A stretch of 54,982 nt of DNA from Clostridiaceae bacterium AF10-41 (lineage in GTDB: Bacteria; Bacillota; Clostridia; Clostridiales; Clostridiaceae), in NCBI GenBank assembly GCA_027686065.1, contig JAQCTH010000017.1, positions 1-54,982 on the forward strand, in the 5' to 3' direction. Positions 7,878 through 16,090 of the stretch are shown here, piece after piece (positions within the stretch are counted from its first letter, which is position 1; each line of letters opens with the position of its first letter). Below the pieces are notes generated by a model. That model saw only the letters and a list, made by a program, of their open reading frames with translations. It was not told the origin of the DNA and made no database searches. Position numbers and translations under genes: made by a program.

Positions 7878-9440
7878 TTATGCTAAAGTAAGTTCGGTAA
7901 TATATTCAATTACATCTGATCTTTTATCTATATTAACTAAAACAACTATATAATCTCCACTAATTAATTTTACAGAACCTCTTGGAATTATTTCTTTATC
8001 TCCTCTTTTTATTGCTACAAGTAAACAGTCTTTAGGCCAATTTATTTCATATATATATTTGCTTTCTACTATACTCTCCATTTCAACAACAAATTCTACT
8101 ATTGTTTTCTTCGCATTATTCTCCTCATCACTTACACCAACTCTTTTAAGTAGTCTTTCTAATAAAACTTCATATATAGGTTGATTTTTCAATGCCTCAG
8201 AAGTTATATAAGCTATTATTACAACTACTGATAATGAAAGAAGATGAGTAAATGATCCTGTCATTTCCATTATAAGTACTATTCCTGTTATTGGAGCCTT
8301 TACCACTGCAGCAAAATATCCTGCCATACCAAGAGCTACAAAATTTATCATAAAAGAATTATTTATACCTAAAATATCTACAGAAAAAACTCCTATTACA
8401 TTCCCTATTATTGCCCCAAGTAAAAGCATTGGAAGGAATATTCCCCCAGGCACCCCGGAGCCAAAACAAATTAATAATAATAAAAATTTTACTAAATATA
8501 ATATTATTAAAAATGAAATAGCATGTTTTTCTGAATTTAAATCCATTATCAGCTCATGGCCTCCGCCTAATAAAATTGGCAATGTTAAACCTATAATAGC
8601 AGTTATTATAAAAGGAATCATTATTTTTATTTCTATTGGTATTTTCGTTAACTTAGAGTATATATCTTGAAATAAGTATATTCCTTTTGAGAATATAACT
8701 CCCATGACACCAGTTATAAATCCTAAAATAATTAGTACCCAATAATATTTTAATGGCAATGCACTCATTTCATTGAAATTTAAAGCTGGCTCCATTCCTA
8801 AAAAATTTTTCGATATAAAATCAGCACTTATTGCCGCCGCCATAGCCGATAATAGAACTAATGGAGAAAAATTTCTATGAATTTCTTCTAGTGCAAATAC
8901 TATTCCTGATAACGGAGAATTAAATGCGGCTGAAAGTCCTGCTGATGCTCCTGCTGTTATCAAAAATTCTTTCTTTACTGGCATCTTTTTATAAGTACTC
9001 TCTGCTATACCTTCTCCTATAGAAGCTCCAATTTGCACAGATGGACCCTCCCTACCTAAAGAGAGACCAGCTGATAATGCTAAAACTCCTCCTGCAAATT
9101 TATATATAAGTATTCTAAACCAATTCATCTTCAATTTATTAATTACTCTTCCTTTTACTTGAGGAATTCCGCTACCTGATATCATATTTTCCTCTTTAGA
9201 CATAAATCCAACTAAGATACCCAATAAAGCTAAGATAATTATTACTAAAATTGTATTTGTTAAGCCTTTATTTCCCCATAAATACAAATCTAAGAAAATT
9301 GAAGAAAGTTTTTTTATAAATATTCTATTTAATACTATTATTCCACCTGTAATTAAACCTATAATAATACCTTGGATTATTAATCTAAATTTCATATTTT
9401 TTCTTTTTATTAATATATCTTTTATATTTTCTTCTTCCAA
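7878..9440 (-). CDS. ClC-family chloride channel or H+/Cl- exchanger with C-terminal RCK_C (TrkA_C) domain
   Basis: A 520-residue membrane protein that moves chloride or another anion. The anion-binding signature segments are visible: GSGIPQVKG, GREGPSVQIGAS and GGIFLPMLLLG. About a dozen hydrophobic segments occupy residues 15-425. The glutamate in GREGP is the gating/exchange Glu, so proton coupling is plausible. The C-terminal about 75 residues form a TrkA_C-like regulatory domain instead of CBS domains. It starts at TTG 9440, with AAGGTGA about 7 bases before, and is only 2 bases from the surE stop, so the two are coupled in one operon. The exchange or channel mode and the ion are not decided by sequence. 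Confidence 0.88.
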   Translation of the reverse strand: MEEENIKDILIKRKNMKFRLIIQGIIIGLITGGIIVLNRIFIKKLSSIFLDLYLWGNKGLTNTILVIIILALLGILVGFMSKEENMISGSGIPQVKGRVINKLKMNWFRILIYKFAGGVLALSAGLSLGREGPSVQIGASIGEGIAESTYKKMPVKKEFLITAGASAGLSAAFNSPLSGIVFALEEIHRNFSPLVLLSAMAAAISADFISKNFLGMEPALNFNEMSALPLKYYWVLIILGFITGVMGVIFSKGIYLFQDIYSKLTKIPIEIKIMIPFIITAIIGLTLPILLGGGHELIMDLNSEKHAISFLIILYLVKFLLLLICFGSGVPGGIFLPMLLLGAIIGNVIGVFSVDILGINNSFMINFVALGMAGYFAAVVKAPITGIVLIMEMTGSFTHLLSLSVVVIIAYITSEALKNQPIYEVLLERLLKRVGVSDEENNAKKTIVEFVVEMESIVESKYIYEINWPKDCLLVAIKRGDKEIIPRGSVKLISGDYIVVLVNIDKRSDVIEYITELTLA

Positions 9441-9442
9441 AA

Positions 9443-10207
9443 CTAAATCACCTTATTTTCAAATATATTTTTTACTTCATCTAATATTTTAAAATTAGTA
9501 AAGTCAAAATGTAAAGGAGTCATTGTTACATATCCTTTGGATAAAAAATACAAATCAGAATCCTGCTCTGATATATCATTTCTGGTTCCCTTTGTTATAT
9601 AAACATTATCTTCATTTTCTTCAATTAAAATATAATCTGTTTTATATGTTGACTTTCCTAACCTACATACTTTTAGTCCTCTTATTTCTTCTTTACTAAT
9701 ATTTGGAACATTAACATTTAAAACTACATTGTCTTTTAAATAATTTTTTTTTGCTACATCTATTATTTTACTTATCCAATTAGCTGCCTTAGTGTAATCC
9801 TCATCTTCTTTCTCCCAATCTACTTCCATTGATATAGCAATAGATGGTACATTATATATTGCTCCTTCTATTGCTGCTGATACTGTTCCTGAATATAAAA
9901 TATCAGTTCCACAATTTAACCCTCTGTTAATACCTGAAATAACTAAATCTATATTTTTCCCAAGCAGAGATAATCCAGCTTGTGTACAATCAGCCGGTGT
10001 TCCTACCAAACTATATGCTTTAAAATTATCATTTATTTTTTCTTCTCTTATCTTAATGGGATTATGAATTGATATAGAATGGCTAGAAGCACTTTTTTGT
10101 TCCCTAGGTGCAACTACTATAATTTTATGCTTTTTTGAAAGTTCCTTTGCTAAAGTTTTTATCCCTCTAGCATTTATTCCATCATCATTAGTAATTAATA
10201 TTTTCAT
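9443..10207 (-). CDS. surE: 5'/3'-nucleotidase SurE
   Basis: A metal-dependent phosphatase of nucleoside monophosphates, associated with stationary-phase survival; cytoplasmic. The N-terminal ITNDDGINARGI metal-binding motif, the Ser/Asn region VVAPREQKSASSHSISI, the VSGINRGLNCG segment and the YSGTVSAAIEGA segment are all typical. The 254-residue length is normal. Start ATG 10207 is preceded by GGAGGAGA. It is the first gene of a two-gene operon with the ClC transporter. Substrate preference beyond the family cannot be told. Confidence 0.95.
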   Translation of the reverse strand: MKILITNDDGINARGIKTLAKELSKKHKIIVVAPREQKSASSHSISIHNPIKIREEKINDNFKAYSLVGTPADCTQAGLSLLGKNIDLVISGINRGLNCGTDILYSGTVSAAIEGAIYNVPSIAISMEVDWEKEDEDYTKAANWISKIIDVAKKNYLKDNVVLNVNVPNISKEEIRGLKVCRLGKSTYKTDYILIEENEDNVYITKGTRNDISEQDSDLYFLSKGYVTMTPLHFDFTNFKILDEVKNIFENKVI

Positions 10208-10297
10208 ATAATCTCCTCCAGTTAATTTTTCTTATTCTTACTATTTATTATATAATTACTTTTTATTTATATATTATCATAAAGTTGTAGATTATGA

Positions 10298-10342
10298 AAA
10301 AGAGTAATATAGTTGAATTTATTTCACTTATATTACTCTTTT
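10298..10342 (-). terminator. Orphan intrinsic terminator
   Basis: AAAAGAGTAATATA (10298-10311) pairs with TATATTACTCTTTT (10329-10342). On the minus strand it ends with TTTTTC. It lies upstream of surE, so it does not serve surE itself. It fits the end of the decayed gene at 10355. Confidence 0.7.
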
Positions 10343-10354
10343 AGTATTTTTTTA

Positions 10355-10432
10355 TTATTCTCTAAATGCTTCTGCTATTAACTTATATGAATTTATCTTA
10401 GAGTTTAAATCTGTATTTAATGTTATAAGCAT
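10355..10432 (-). pseudogene. Possible 3' remnant of a lost gene
   Basis: The last 25 codons before a double stop read as ordinary protein (ending NSYKLIAEAFRE), whereas the reading frame is closed just upstream by a stop codon. The terminator at 10298-10342 follows directly. This suggests that a minus-strand gene was lost here and only its last codons and terminator remain. The family was not recognised. Chance is a real alternative for so short a stretch. Confidence 0.3.
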
Positions 10433-10654
10433 AAACTAATCTGTTATATATATTTCACTCTTTTTTAGTATTTGCTCTTTTTACTTTAAAACTATATTTA
10501 TATTTTCCTATAACTTTACTATAAATACTTTTTTTGAATTTGTAAGTGAAATTTTATATATTGTTAAATAATAATAGTTGTTAACTCTTTTATCTATAAT
10601 TTTTTCTAGTATGGGAATTCTATTATTGATAATAATAATTTAGGAGGATTTAAA

Positions 10655-10777
10655 ATGAAAAATAAAAATTATAATAATCCATCATCATCTAATTATAATG
10701 AAAAAATCAAAAATAAAGCTAATGAAAAAACTCCATATGGAGAAAATGAACCATCTACTCGTACAACATATAAATAA
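10655..10777 (+). CDS. Small hydrophilic protein, 40 residues, unknown function
   Basis: An ATG at 10655 lies 7 bases after a very strong TAGGAGGA ribosome site and opens 40 codons. The product is extremely polar, rich in Asn, Lys, Glu, Ser and Tyr, with no hydrophobic segment; its middle reads EKIKNKANEKTPYGENEP. The lack of hydrophobics suggests a disordered, soluble protein, of the size and style of small spore-associated proteins; that last point is only a guess. It is followed by a split terminator (10791-10906). Confidence 0.55.
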   Translation: MKNKNYNNPSSSNYNEKIKNKANEKTPYGENEPSTRTTYK

Positions 10778-10790
10778 AGTTTAACAAACA

Positions 10791-10906
10791 AAAAGGGGCT
10801 GTCGAATAGACAGCCTAATTAAGAATTAATAATTAAAAATGGATAATTATTTTCATTAATTTTTCATTTTGCATTCTTAATTTTTAATTGTCCGACAGCT
10901 CCTTTT
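10791..10906 (+). terminator. Split terminator following the small gene
   Basis: AAAAGGGGCTGTCG (10791-10804) pairs with CGACAGCTCCTTTT (10893-10906) with one G-U pair and a T run after it, but the arms are separated by 88 bases. The first arm also forms a compact GGCTGTC-GAATA-GACAGCC hairpin on its own (10796-10814). This is the expected look of a normal terminator interrupted by an insert (10815-10893). Confidence 0.65.
10815..10893. repeat. Palindromic insert inside the terminator
   Basis: About 79 bases with loosely inverted AT-rich ends (AATTAAGAATTAA near 10818, and TTCTTAATTTTTAATT near 10874). It is flanked by the direct repeat GACAGC (10809-10814 and 10894-10899), which may be a target duplication. 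It looks like a miniature palindromic element. No coding potential was seen. Confidence 0.45.
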
Positions 10907-10921
10907 TTATACATCTATATT

Positions 10922-11686
10922 CTAACCTAATAATCTATTTACTATATCACTAGCATCTTGAGCTATTGGTATTATGTTTTTTACAAAAGAAATAGTAGTA
11001 TTAATACTTGTAAGTAAGCTTAAAATTTTTTTTATATTTTCTTTAAAACTTTTATTTTTATATGCTTCTTCACAAATATTTTTATTAAGCATTATACTTC
11101 CTAAGTTTTGTTCTATAGATGATTTTAGGCCATCTATTCCGTATATTTTGTATTCTTCTATCTTATAGTATAAATCACTAAGTACATCATTTAAAAATGA
11201 TTTTAGTTCATAATTTACATCTAATTCTTCAAGTTCTTCTATTAAAACTTGTATCTTTTCTTTAAACTTCATCAAATTTTCTTCTTCAATATTTTTATAT
11301 TGATTGCATACATCTAAAGCTAATGCTAATCCATTTATAGATATCAATATTTCCTTTGTAATTATAATATCTAACTTGTGTATATCATCATCTAATCCTA
11401 TAGCCATAATTTTCTTTTCAAAATTAGTAAGAGATCTTACTAATTCATTTTTTGAACTACTTTCAATCTTGTTAGTTAGTTTTTTTATATTTTCTATCAT
11501 TTCAATAATTTGTATGATAGATTTAAATATTTTTTCGTCATCGTTAATATCCAAGTCAAAAACCTGAGCAAGAGCCGATTCCACCGTTCTAAACCTACTT
11601 TGTTTGTTAGCAGTATTACTGCAAAGCTCTTTTGATTTACTTAAAATTTCGTATAGTCTAACTGCTGGATTAGTTGATAATACCAT
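10922..11686 (-). CDS. All-helical protein of unknown function
   Basis: A 254-residue protein that I do not recognise. It is almost wholly helix-forming, with many Leu/Ile/Glu/Lys heptad-like stretches (for example residues about 55-95, 120-165, 205-240) and no membrane segment, cysteine pair or catalytic motif. The ends are MVLSTNPAVRLYEIL and VNRLLG. The start ATG 11686 has GGAGGGGG at 4-5 bases. It stands alone; the split terminator of the small gene lies just beyond its 3' end and could also serve it from the other side. Possible coiled-coil scaffold; function not assigned. Confidence 0.55.
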   Translation of the reverse strand: MVLSTNPAVRLYEILSKSKELCSNTANKQSRFRTVESALAQVFDLDINDDEKIFKSIIQIIEMIENIKKLTNKIESSSKNELVRSLTNFEKKIMAIGLDDDIHKLDIIITKEILISINGLALALDVCNQYKNIEEENLMKFKEKIQVLIEELEELDVNYELKSFLNDVLSDLYYKIEEYKIYGIDGLKSSIEQNLGSIMLNKNICEEAYKNKSFKENIKKILSLLTSINTTISFVKNIIPIAQDASDIVNRLLG

Positions 11687-12015
11687 ACTACCCCCTCCAT
11701 AAAGTTTGATACAGTTACTAATTCTATACTCTACTACAGTTATCCTCTTTTTATTGTTAATAATTAATAATTTTTTAAGTATTAATTATTATTAAATTTA
11801 AATTCAAATTCAAACTCCTTCTTAATATATATAATGCTTTAATTGTTCATTTTATGTGTGTTTTTTAATTATTTATACATTTCTTTATTTCTAATTTTGA
11901 ATTTATTGAAATATTAATGAATCCTATATTTCTTATTTCTTATAATCACATTTTTTCATATTTAATGGTAATATATAACTAAATGATACTTATATATTTT
12001 ATGGAGGATTTTATA
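11687..12015. other. AT-rich spacer between divergent genes, nothing decisive
   Basis: An imperfect inverted repeat TTAATAATTAATA / TATTAATTATTATTAA lies at 11757-11795. No ORF, riboswitch or clear promoter was assigned. Confidence 0.4.
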
Positions 12016-12051
12016 TTGATAAAAAAATTTGATATTAAAGGAGTTGTTCAT

Positions 12052-12465
12052 ATGTGGGTTGTTTATGCATTACTATCGGCTCTTTTTGCCGCCCTTACAT
12101 CTATTTTAGCTAAAATAGGAATAGCAAACATAAATTCAAATTTAGCTACTGCAATTCGTACTGTTGTAGTCTTACTAATGGCTTGGGGAATAGTTTTTAT
12201 AAATGGTAGCTTAAATCAAATTAGTAACATAAGTCAAAAAAGTTGGATTTTCTTAATTTTGTCTGGTATAGCTACTGGCCTATCATGGTTATTTTATTAT
12301 AAAGCCTTACAGATAGGGGAAGCTTCAAAGGTTGTTCCAATAGATAAGTTTAGTGTTGTAATAACTATGGTATTAGCCTTTATAATATTAAAAGAGGCTT
12401 TAACTGCTAAAACTATAATAGGTGGAATTTTTATTACTATTGGAACTTTTGTTCTAATTTTATAA
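12052..12465 (+). CDS. Single-domain EamA (DMT superfamily) transporter
   Basis: A 137-residue membrane protein with about five hydrophobic segments covering one EamA repeat. Most EamA transporters carry two repeats (about 300 residues), and half-size members work as dimers. Ends MWVVYALLSALFAALTSIL and TIGTFVLIL match a complete repeat, so it is not a truncation by frameshift. The chosen start is ATG 12052 with AAAGGAG upstream. A TTG at 12016 with GGAGGA upstream would add 12 residues in frame and cannot be excluded. Substrate unknown. The gene is monocistronic. Confidence 0.75.
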   Translation: MWVVYALLSALFAALTSILAKIGIANINSNLATAIRTVVVLLMAWGIVFINGSLNQISNISQKSWIFLILSGIATGLSWLFYYKALQIGEASKVVPIDKFSVVITMVLAFIILKEALTAKTIIGGIFITIGTFVLIL

Positions 12466-12498
12466 CTTTTAATATTTGTCTAAGAAACTTTCCAGTTC

Positions 12499-12552
12499 TC
12501 AGTTCACAAAGTACAATTCACAGTTATGTAAATAATTCAACTCTGTTGAATT
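12499..12552. repeat. Dispersed remnant and short hairpin after the EamA gene
   Basis: CAGTTCTCAGTTCACAAAG and TACAATTCACAG resemble 39611-39631. They are followed by a perfect AATTCAAC-TCT-GTTGAATT hairpin (12534-12552) with a T-rich stretch after it, which may act as the terminator of the EamA gene. Confidence 0.4.
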
Positions 12553-12568
12553 AAAATATTTTTATACT

Positions 12569-12627
12569 AGTGCTCAAATAGTTTATTAGAAACTAGGAAG
12601 TAGTTTCTAATAAACTATTTGAGCACT
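12569..12627. repeat. 27-bp perfect inverted repeat between convergent genes
   Basis: Arms 12569-12595 and 12601-12627 are perfect inverted copies around GGAAG. Neither side has a good T run, so an ordinary terminator is doubtful. It lies between the EamA gene and the convergent histidine kinase gene. Confidence 0.75.
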
Positions 12628-12648
12628 GTAACCTTAACAAGTTATTTC

Positions 12649-13845
12649 TCAATTTAATTCTATTACAAATGTTGTATCTATTCCTAGGTTACTTTCTGAA
12701 TATATTTTCCCACTATGGCTTTCTATTATGGATTTAGCTATCGAAAGACCTAATCCATATCCACCTGTTTCTCTAGCTCTAGAGCTGTCTACCCTATAGA
12801 ACCTTTCAAAGATTTTACCTAACTCCTCTTTCTTTATGCCATCTCCAGTATTTTTAACTATTAACTTTATTCTACCTTTATCTAAATTAAGAAACACGGA
12901 TATCTTCCCATTAGGATTTGTGTACTTAATTGCATTATCTAATAGTATTATGCATACTTTTTTTATACTTTCCTTATCTCCCTTTACAAATATATCATCC
13001 GAAATATTTGTTTCTAATTCAATTTTATTCTCAAATATAACTGCTTCAAATGTTAATAGAATATTGTTTAATAATTTACTTAAATCAAATGTAGAAAACT
13101 CCATAATCTCTCTGCCAGTATCGAGCTTAGCTAATGATAACATTTCATCTATTAATTTCGCCATTCTTTCAGTTTGATTATTTATATAATTTATCCATTT
13201 AATTTGACTATTTACAGTTTCGTCTTTATTAGATAAAACTAATGATGTATTAGTCCTTATAATAGCAAGAGGAGTTTTTAATTCATGGGATGCATCTGCA
13301 ATAAATTGCTTTTGTTTTTCAAAGCTTTCTTTTATAGGTTCTATAGTTTTATTAGTTAAATAAACACTTATTAGTAATAAAATAACTAAACTTATACCAA
13401 CAATAGCTATAAATACTTTTAAAAGACTTGAAAGAGTGTTTATTTGAGGTTCTCTATCCATTAATATAATCTTGGTCCCCTTAGCAGTAGTTTCCTTCAA
13501 ATATCCATAGCTATTATTCGCTAATTTTAGCTTATCAAACTTTTTATCTTCTTTAATAATTTTATCTATTGTATTATTTAAATCTTCGCTATCAATTTCT
13601 ATATATTTTATTACTGTTGATATTTTATTACCAGAGGTTAATTCTATGATTATACTACCTGCCATCATTGGAGAATCTGGTGCTGGTTTACGAGGATTAA
13701 ACATTGCACTCTTCAGTTCTCTTTCTAAATCCTTATCCATGCTTATTGATGTAAAAATATATATCGTTCCAAAAATTGCTATAAACACTAATGTTAACAA
13801 AGACATATTTATAAATATAAATTTTTTCTTTAATTTATCAAACAA
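12649..13845 (-). CDS. Sensor histidine kinase of the polyphosphate/CotH locus
   Basis: A 398-residue membrane kinase. Two hydrophobic segments (residues about 8-31 and 140-163) flank an extracellular domain of about 105 residues, with no clear full HAMP domain before the DHp helix. The H box is FIADASHELKTPLAIIR, and the ATP-binding domain shows DNAIKYTNP (N box), GDGIKKEEL and GGYGLGLSIAKSI (G2). It starts 2 bases after the response regulator gene ends, so the pair is translated together. The pair is divergent from the VTC-domain/DUF4956/CotH operon, which it probably controls; that is inference. The signal is unknown. Confidence 0.9.
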   Translation of the reverse strand: MFDKLKKKFIFINMSLLTLVFIAIFGTIYIFTSISMDKDLERELKSAMFNPRKPAPDSPMMAGSIIIELTSGNKISTVIKYIEIDSEDLNNTIDKIIKEDKKFDKLKLANNSYGYLKETTAKGTKIILMDREPQINTLSSLLKVFIAIVGISLVILLLISVYLTNKTIEPIKESFEKQKQFIADASHELKTPLAIIRTNTSLVLSNKDETVNSQIKWINYINNQTERMAKLIDEMLSLAKLDTGREIMEFSTFDLSKLLNNILLTFEAVIFENKIELETNISDDIFVKGDKESIKKVCIILLDNAIKYTNPNGKISVFLNLDKGRIKLIVKNTGDGIKKEELGKIFERFYRVDSSRARETGGYGLGLSIAKSIIESHSGKIYSESNLGIDTTFVIELN

Positions 13846-13847
13846 AA

Positions 13848-14519
13848 TTATTCCTCCATTCTGTAGCCTACACCTCTTATTGTGATAATGCTTACTTTAG
13901 AGTTTAAATATGCTAGTTTCTTCCTTATAAATGAGATATATACTTCTATATTATTATACTCAACTTCTGAATCAAATCCCCATAGCTTAGTTATTAAATC
14001 ATCTTTACTAACTACACATTTAGGCCTTTCCATAAAATACTTAATTATTTCGAATTCCTTTAAAGTTAACCTTATGCTTTCAGAATTAACATCTAAGTCA
14101 TAAGTTTCTATATTTAATCTTATGTCACCATACGTTAATACATTGTCATTTATAACAGATCCTTTTCTTCTAGTTACAGACCTTAATCTTGCAAGTAATT
14201 CCTCTGTTGCAAAAGGCTTAGTTAAATAATCATCTGCCCCACAATCAAGTCCCAATACCCTATCCTCAATTTGACTTTTAGCTGTAAGCATAATAACTGG
14301 AGTAGATAATCCTAATTTTCTTAATTGTTTTAATAAACTTATTCCATTTAACTTTGGTAACATAATATCTAGAATTATAACATCATATATTCCTGTTAAA
14401 GCGTAATCTAAGCCTTCTTCACCATCATAAAATGTATCAACTAAATATTTATTATTAGTTAATATTTCAAATAGTGCTTCTGATAATTCTTTTTCATCTT
14501 CTATTAATAATAGTTTCAT
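13848..14519 (-). CDS. OmpR-family response regulator of the polyphosphate/CotH locus
   Basis: A 223-residue regulator with an N-terminal receiver domain (acid pocket EDEKE, phospho-acceptor Asp in VIILDIMLPK about residue 51, Lys in YLTKPFA) and a C-terminal winged helix (from about residue 125, ending TIRGVGYRMEE). Start ATG 14519 has GGAGG at 8 bases. The kinase gene follows at 2 bases. Tandem direct repeats at 14621-14643 in the intergenic region facing the CotH operon are candidate binding sites for it. Confidence 0.92.
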   Translation of the reverse strand: MKLLLIEDEKELSEALFEILTNNKYLVDTFYDGEEGLDYALTGIYDVIILDIMLPKLNGISLLKQLRKLGLSTPVIMLTAKSQIEDRVLGLDCGADDYLTKPFATEELLARLRSVTRRKGSVINDNVLTYGDIRLNIETYDLDVNSESIRLTLKEFEIIKYFMERPKCVVSKDDLITKLWGFDSEVEYNNIEVYISFIRKKLAYLNSKVSIITIRGVGYRMEE

Positions 14520-14620
14520 ACTTATCCTCCTTCTTTATGTTATAAGTAAGAAATTAGTTCCTAAATCCTATTTCTTTTTATTTATATAATAAAATTTTAT
14601 CATAGAAACCTTAAAATAAA

Positions 14621-14643
14621 ATTAAATTTAAGATTAAATTAAG
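14621..14643 (+). promoter_or_regulatory. Candidate response-regulator direct repeats
   Basis: ATTAAATTTAAG (14621-14632) is followed at once by ATTAAATTAAG (14633-14643). Head-to-tail repeats with about one helical turn spacing are the usual DNA site of OmpR/PhoB-type regulators. They lie between the divergent regulator gene and the VTC-domain gene, 45 bases before the latter's start. Confidence 0.45.
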
Positions 14644-14687
14644 CTTAATATATTAATGTTATTTTATGGATAGGAGGTGATTTTATT

Positions 14688-15371
14688 ATGACAAAACCAA
14701 GACATGAAATGAAAGTATTTATTAATTACTCAGACTATATATCTATAAAAAGCAGATTAAAAAATTTTGCTAAGCTTGATAAAAATGCAAGTGAAAATGG
14801 GGTTTATCATATAAGAAGTCTATACTTCGATAATTTTAATGATAAATCTCTAATGGAAAAAATAAATGGCTTTAATAATAGAGAAAAATTTAGAATTAGG
14901 TTCTATAATCATAATCATTCTTTTATTAAACTTGAAAAAAAAAGTAAGGCAAATGGATTATGTTATAAATCTTCAGCTCAATTAACTAAAGAAGAATGTG
15001 AAAAAATACTAAATGGGAACATTGAATTCTTAAAAGATTCTAATATCGCTGTGCTAAAAGAATTTTATTGTAAATTAAAATATCAATGCCTAAAATCTAA
15101 AACTATAGTTGATTATACTAGGGAAGCTTACATATTCAATGCTGGAAATGTAAGAATAACAATTGATCGTAATATAAAAAGTGGTTTATATTCTACAAGT
15201 ATATTTGATCCTCAACTTCCAACATTAGGCTTAATAAATGATAATCCTATAATTCTAGAAATTAAATATGATAATTTTCTCCCTGACATTATTAGAGATC
15301 TTATACAAACTAATATGCGTAGACAAACTGCGGTCTCAAAATATACAGCTTGTAGACTATTTACAGTATAA
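14688..15371 (+). CDS. VTC-domain (polyphosphate polymerase domain) protein
   Basis: A 227-residue protein of the VTC/CYTH-type triphosphate tunnel group. In yeast the VTC4 domain makes polyphosphate from ATP; bacterial members are annotated as polyphosphate polymerase domain proteins. The basic residues facing the tunnel fit: RHEMKVFIN at the start, HIRSLYFDN, NNREKFRIRFY, FIKLEKKSKANG, and a late ILEIKYD. No membrane segment is seen, so it is cytoplasmic or bound to the following membrane protein. The start ATG 14688 has TAGGAGGTGA before it. It is the first gene of an operon with DUF4956 (24 bases) and CotH kinase (20 bases). Enzymatic activity is inferred from the family. Confidence 0.85.
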   Translation: MTKPRHEMKVFINYSDYISIKSRLKNFAKLDKNASENGVYHIRSLYFDNFNDKSLMEKINGFNNREKFRIRFYNHNHSFIKLEKKSKANGLCYKSSAQLTKEECEKILNGNIEFLKDSNIAVLKEFYCKLKYQCLKSKTIVDYTREAYIFNAGNVRITIDRNIKSGLYSTSIFDPQLPTLGLINDNPIILEIKYDNFLPDIIRDLIQTNMRRQTAVSKYTACRLFTV

Positions 15372-15395
15372 TTTATATTTTGGAGGTAACAAAAA

Positions 15396-16070
15396 ATGAC
15401 TTTTAATGATATTTTTAAATCTAGCTTTTTAGAAAAAACTTCTTCATTCTCAATGCTTGATATGATTCTTGCACTTGTTCTTGCCTTTGCAATAGGATTA
15501 TTTATTTTTTTAGTTTATAAGAAAACCTTTAGAGGAGTTATGTATTCTGAAAATTTTGGTGTATCTCTACTTACTATGACCTTAGTAACAACACTTATCA
15601 TATTAGCTGTAACTTCAAATGTTGTTTTATCACTTGGTATGGTTGGTGCTCTATCTATAGTGAGATTTAGATCTGCTATTAAAGAACCTTTAGATATCGC
15701 TTTTCTTTTCTGGTCAGTTAGTGTCGGTATAGTTCTTGGTGCTGGACTCATTCCTCTAGCTATATTTGGATCTGTTTTTATAGGAATTATAATGCTTATA
15801 TTTGTGAATAAGAAAAGTACAGATAACCCTTATATATTAGTAATAAACTGTGCTGATGAACATAGCGAAAATTTAGTAATGAATAATATCAATAAATCAG
15901 TAAAGAAACATGTTATTAAATCAAAAACTGTATCTGGTAGTACTGGTATAGAGCTTACTGTTGAAATAAGATTAAAAGAGATGTCAACTAAATTTGTAAA
16001 TGAAATTAATAATTTAGAAGGAGTTAATAACGTTGTTTTAGTAAGCTACAATGGTGACTATATAAGTTAA
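15396..16070 (+). CDS. DUF4956 membrane protein
   Basis: A 224-residue protein with four hydrophobic segments (residues about 22-42, 53-78, 80-100, 108-140) and a soluble C-terminal domain of about 80 residues. The core MVGALSIVRFRSAIKEP is the conserved signature of the DUF4956 family, which resembles the MgtC-type 'RFR' motif. The family is repeatedly found next to VTC-domain and CotH genes, which is also the order here. It could anchor the polymerase or carry its product across the membrane; that is inference. Ribosome site TGGAGGT lies 8 bases before ATG 15396. Confidence 0.85.
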   Translation: MTFNDIFKSSFLEKTSSFSMLDMILALVLAFAIGLFIFLVYKKTFRGVMYSENFGVSLLTMTLVTTLIILAVTSNVVLSLGMVGALSIVRFRSAIKEPLDIAFLFWSVSVGIVLGAGLIPLAIFGSVFIGIIMLIFVNKKSTDNPYILVINCADEHSENLVMNNINKSVKKHVIKSKTVSGSTGIELTVEIRLKEMSTKFVNEINNLEGVNNVVLVSYNGDYIS

Positions 16071-16090
16071 CCCTTAAGGTGGTGTTAAAA

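Larger units (their letters stand above)
10208..10654. other. 447-base AT-rich spacer with gene remnant and orphan terminator
   Basis: This holds a terminator hairpin (10298-10342), a short minus-strand coding remnant (10355-10432), much AT-rich sequence and, at the right end, TAGGAGGA for the small gene at 10655. No intact ORF of convincing length was found in it. Confidence 0.5.
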
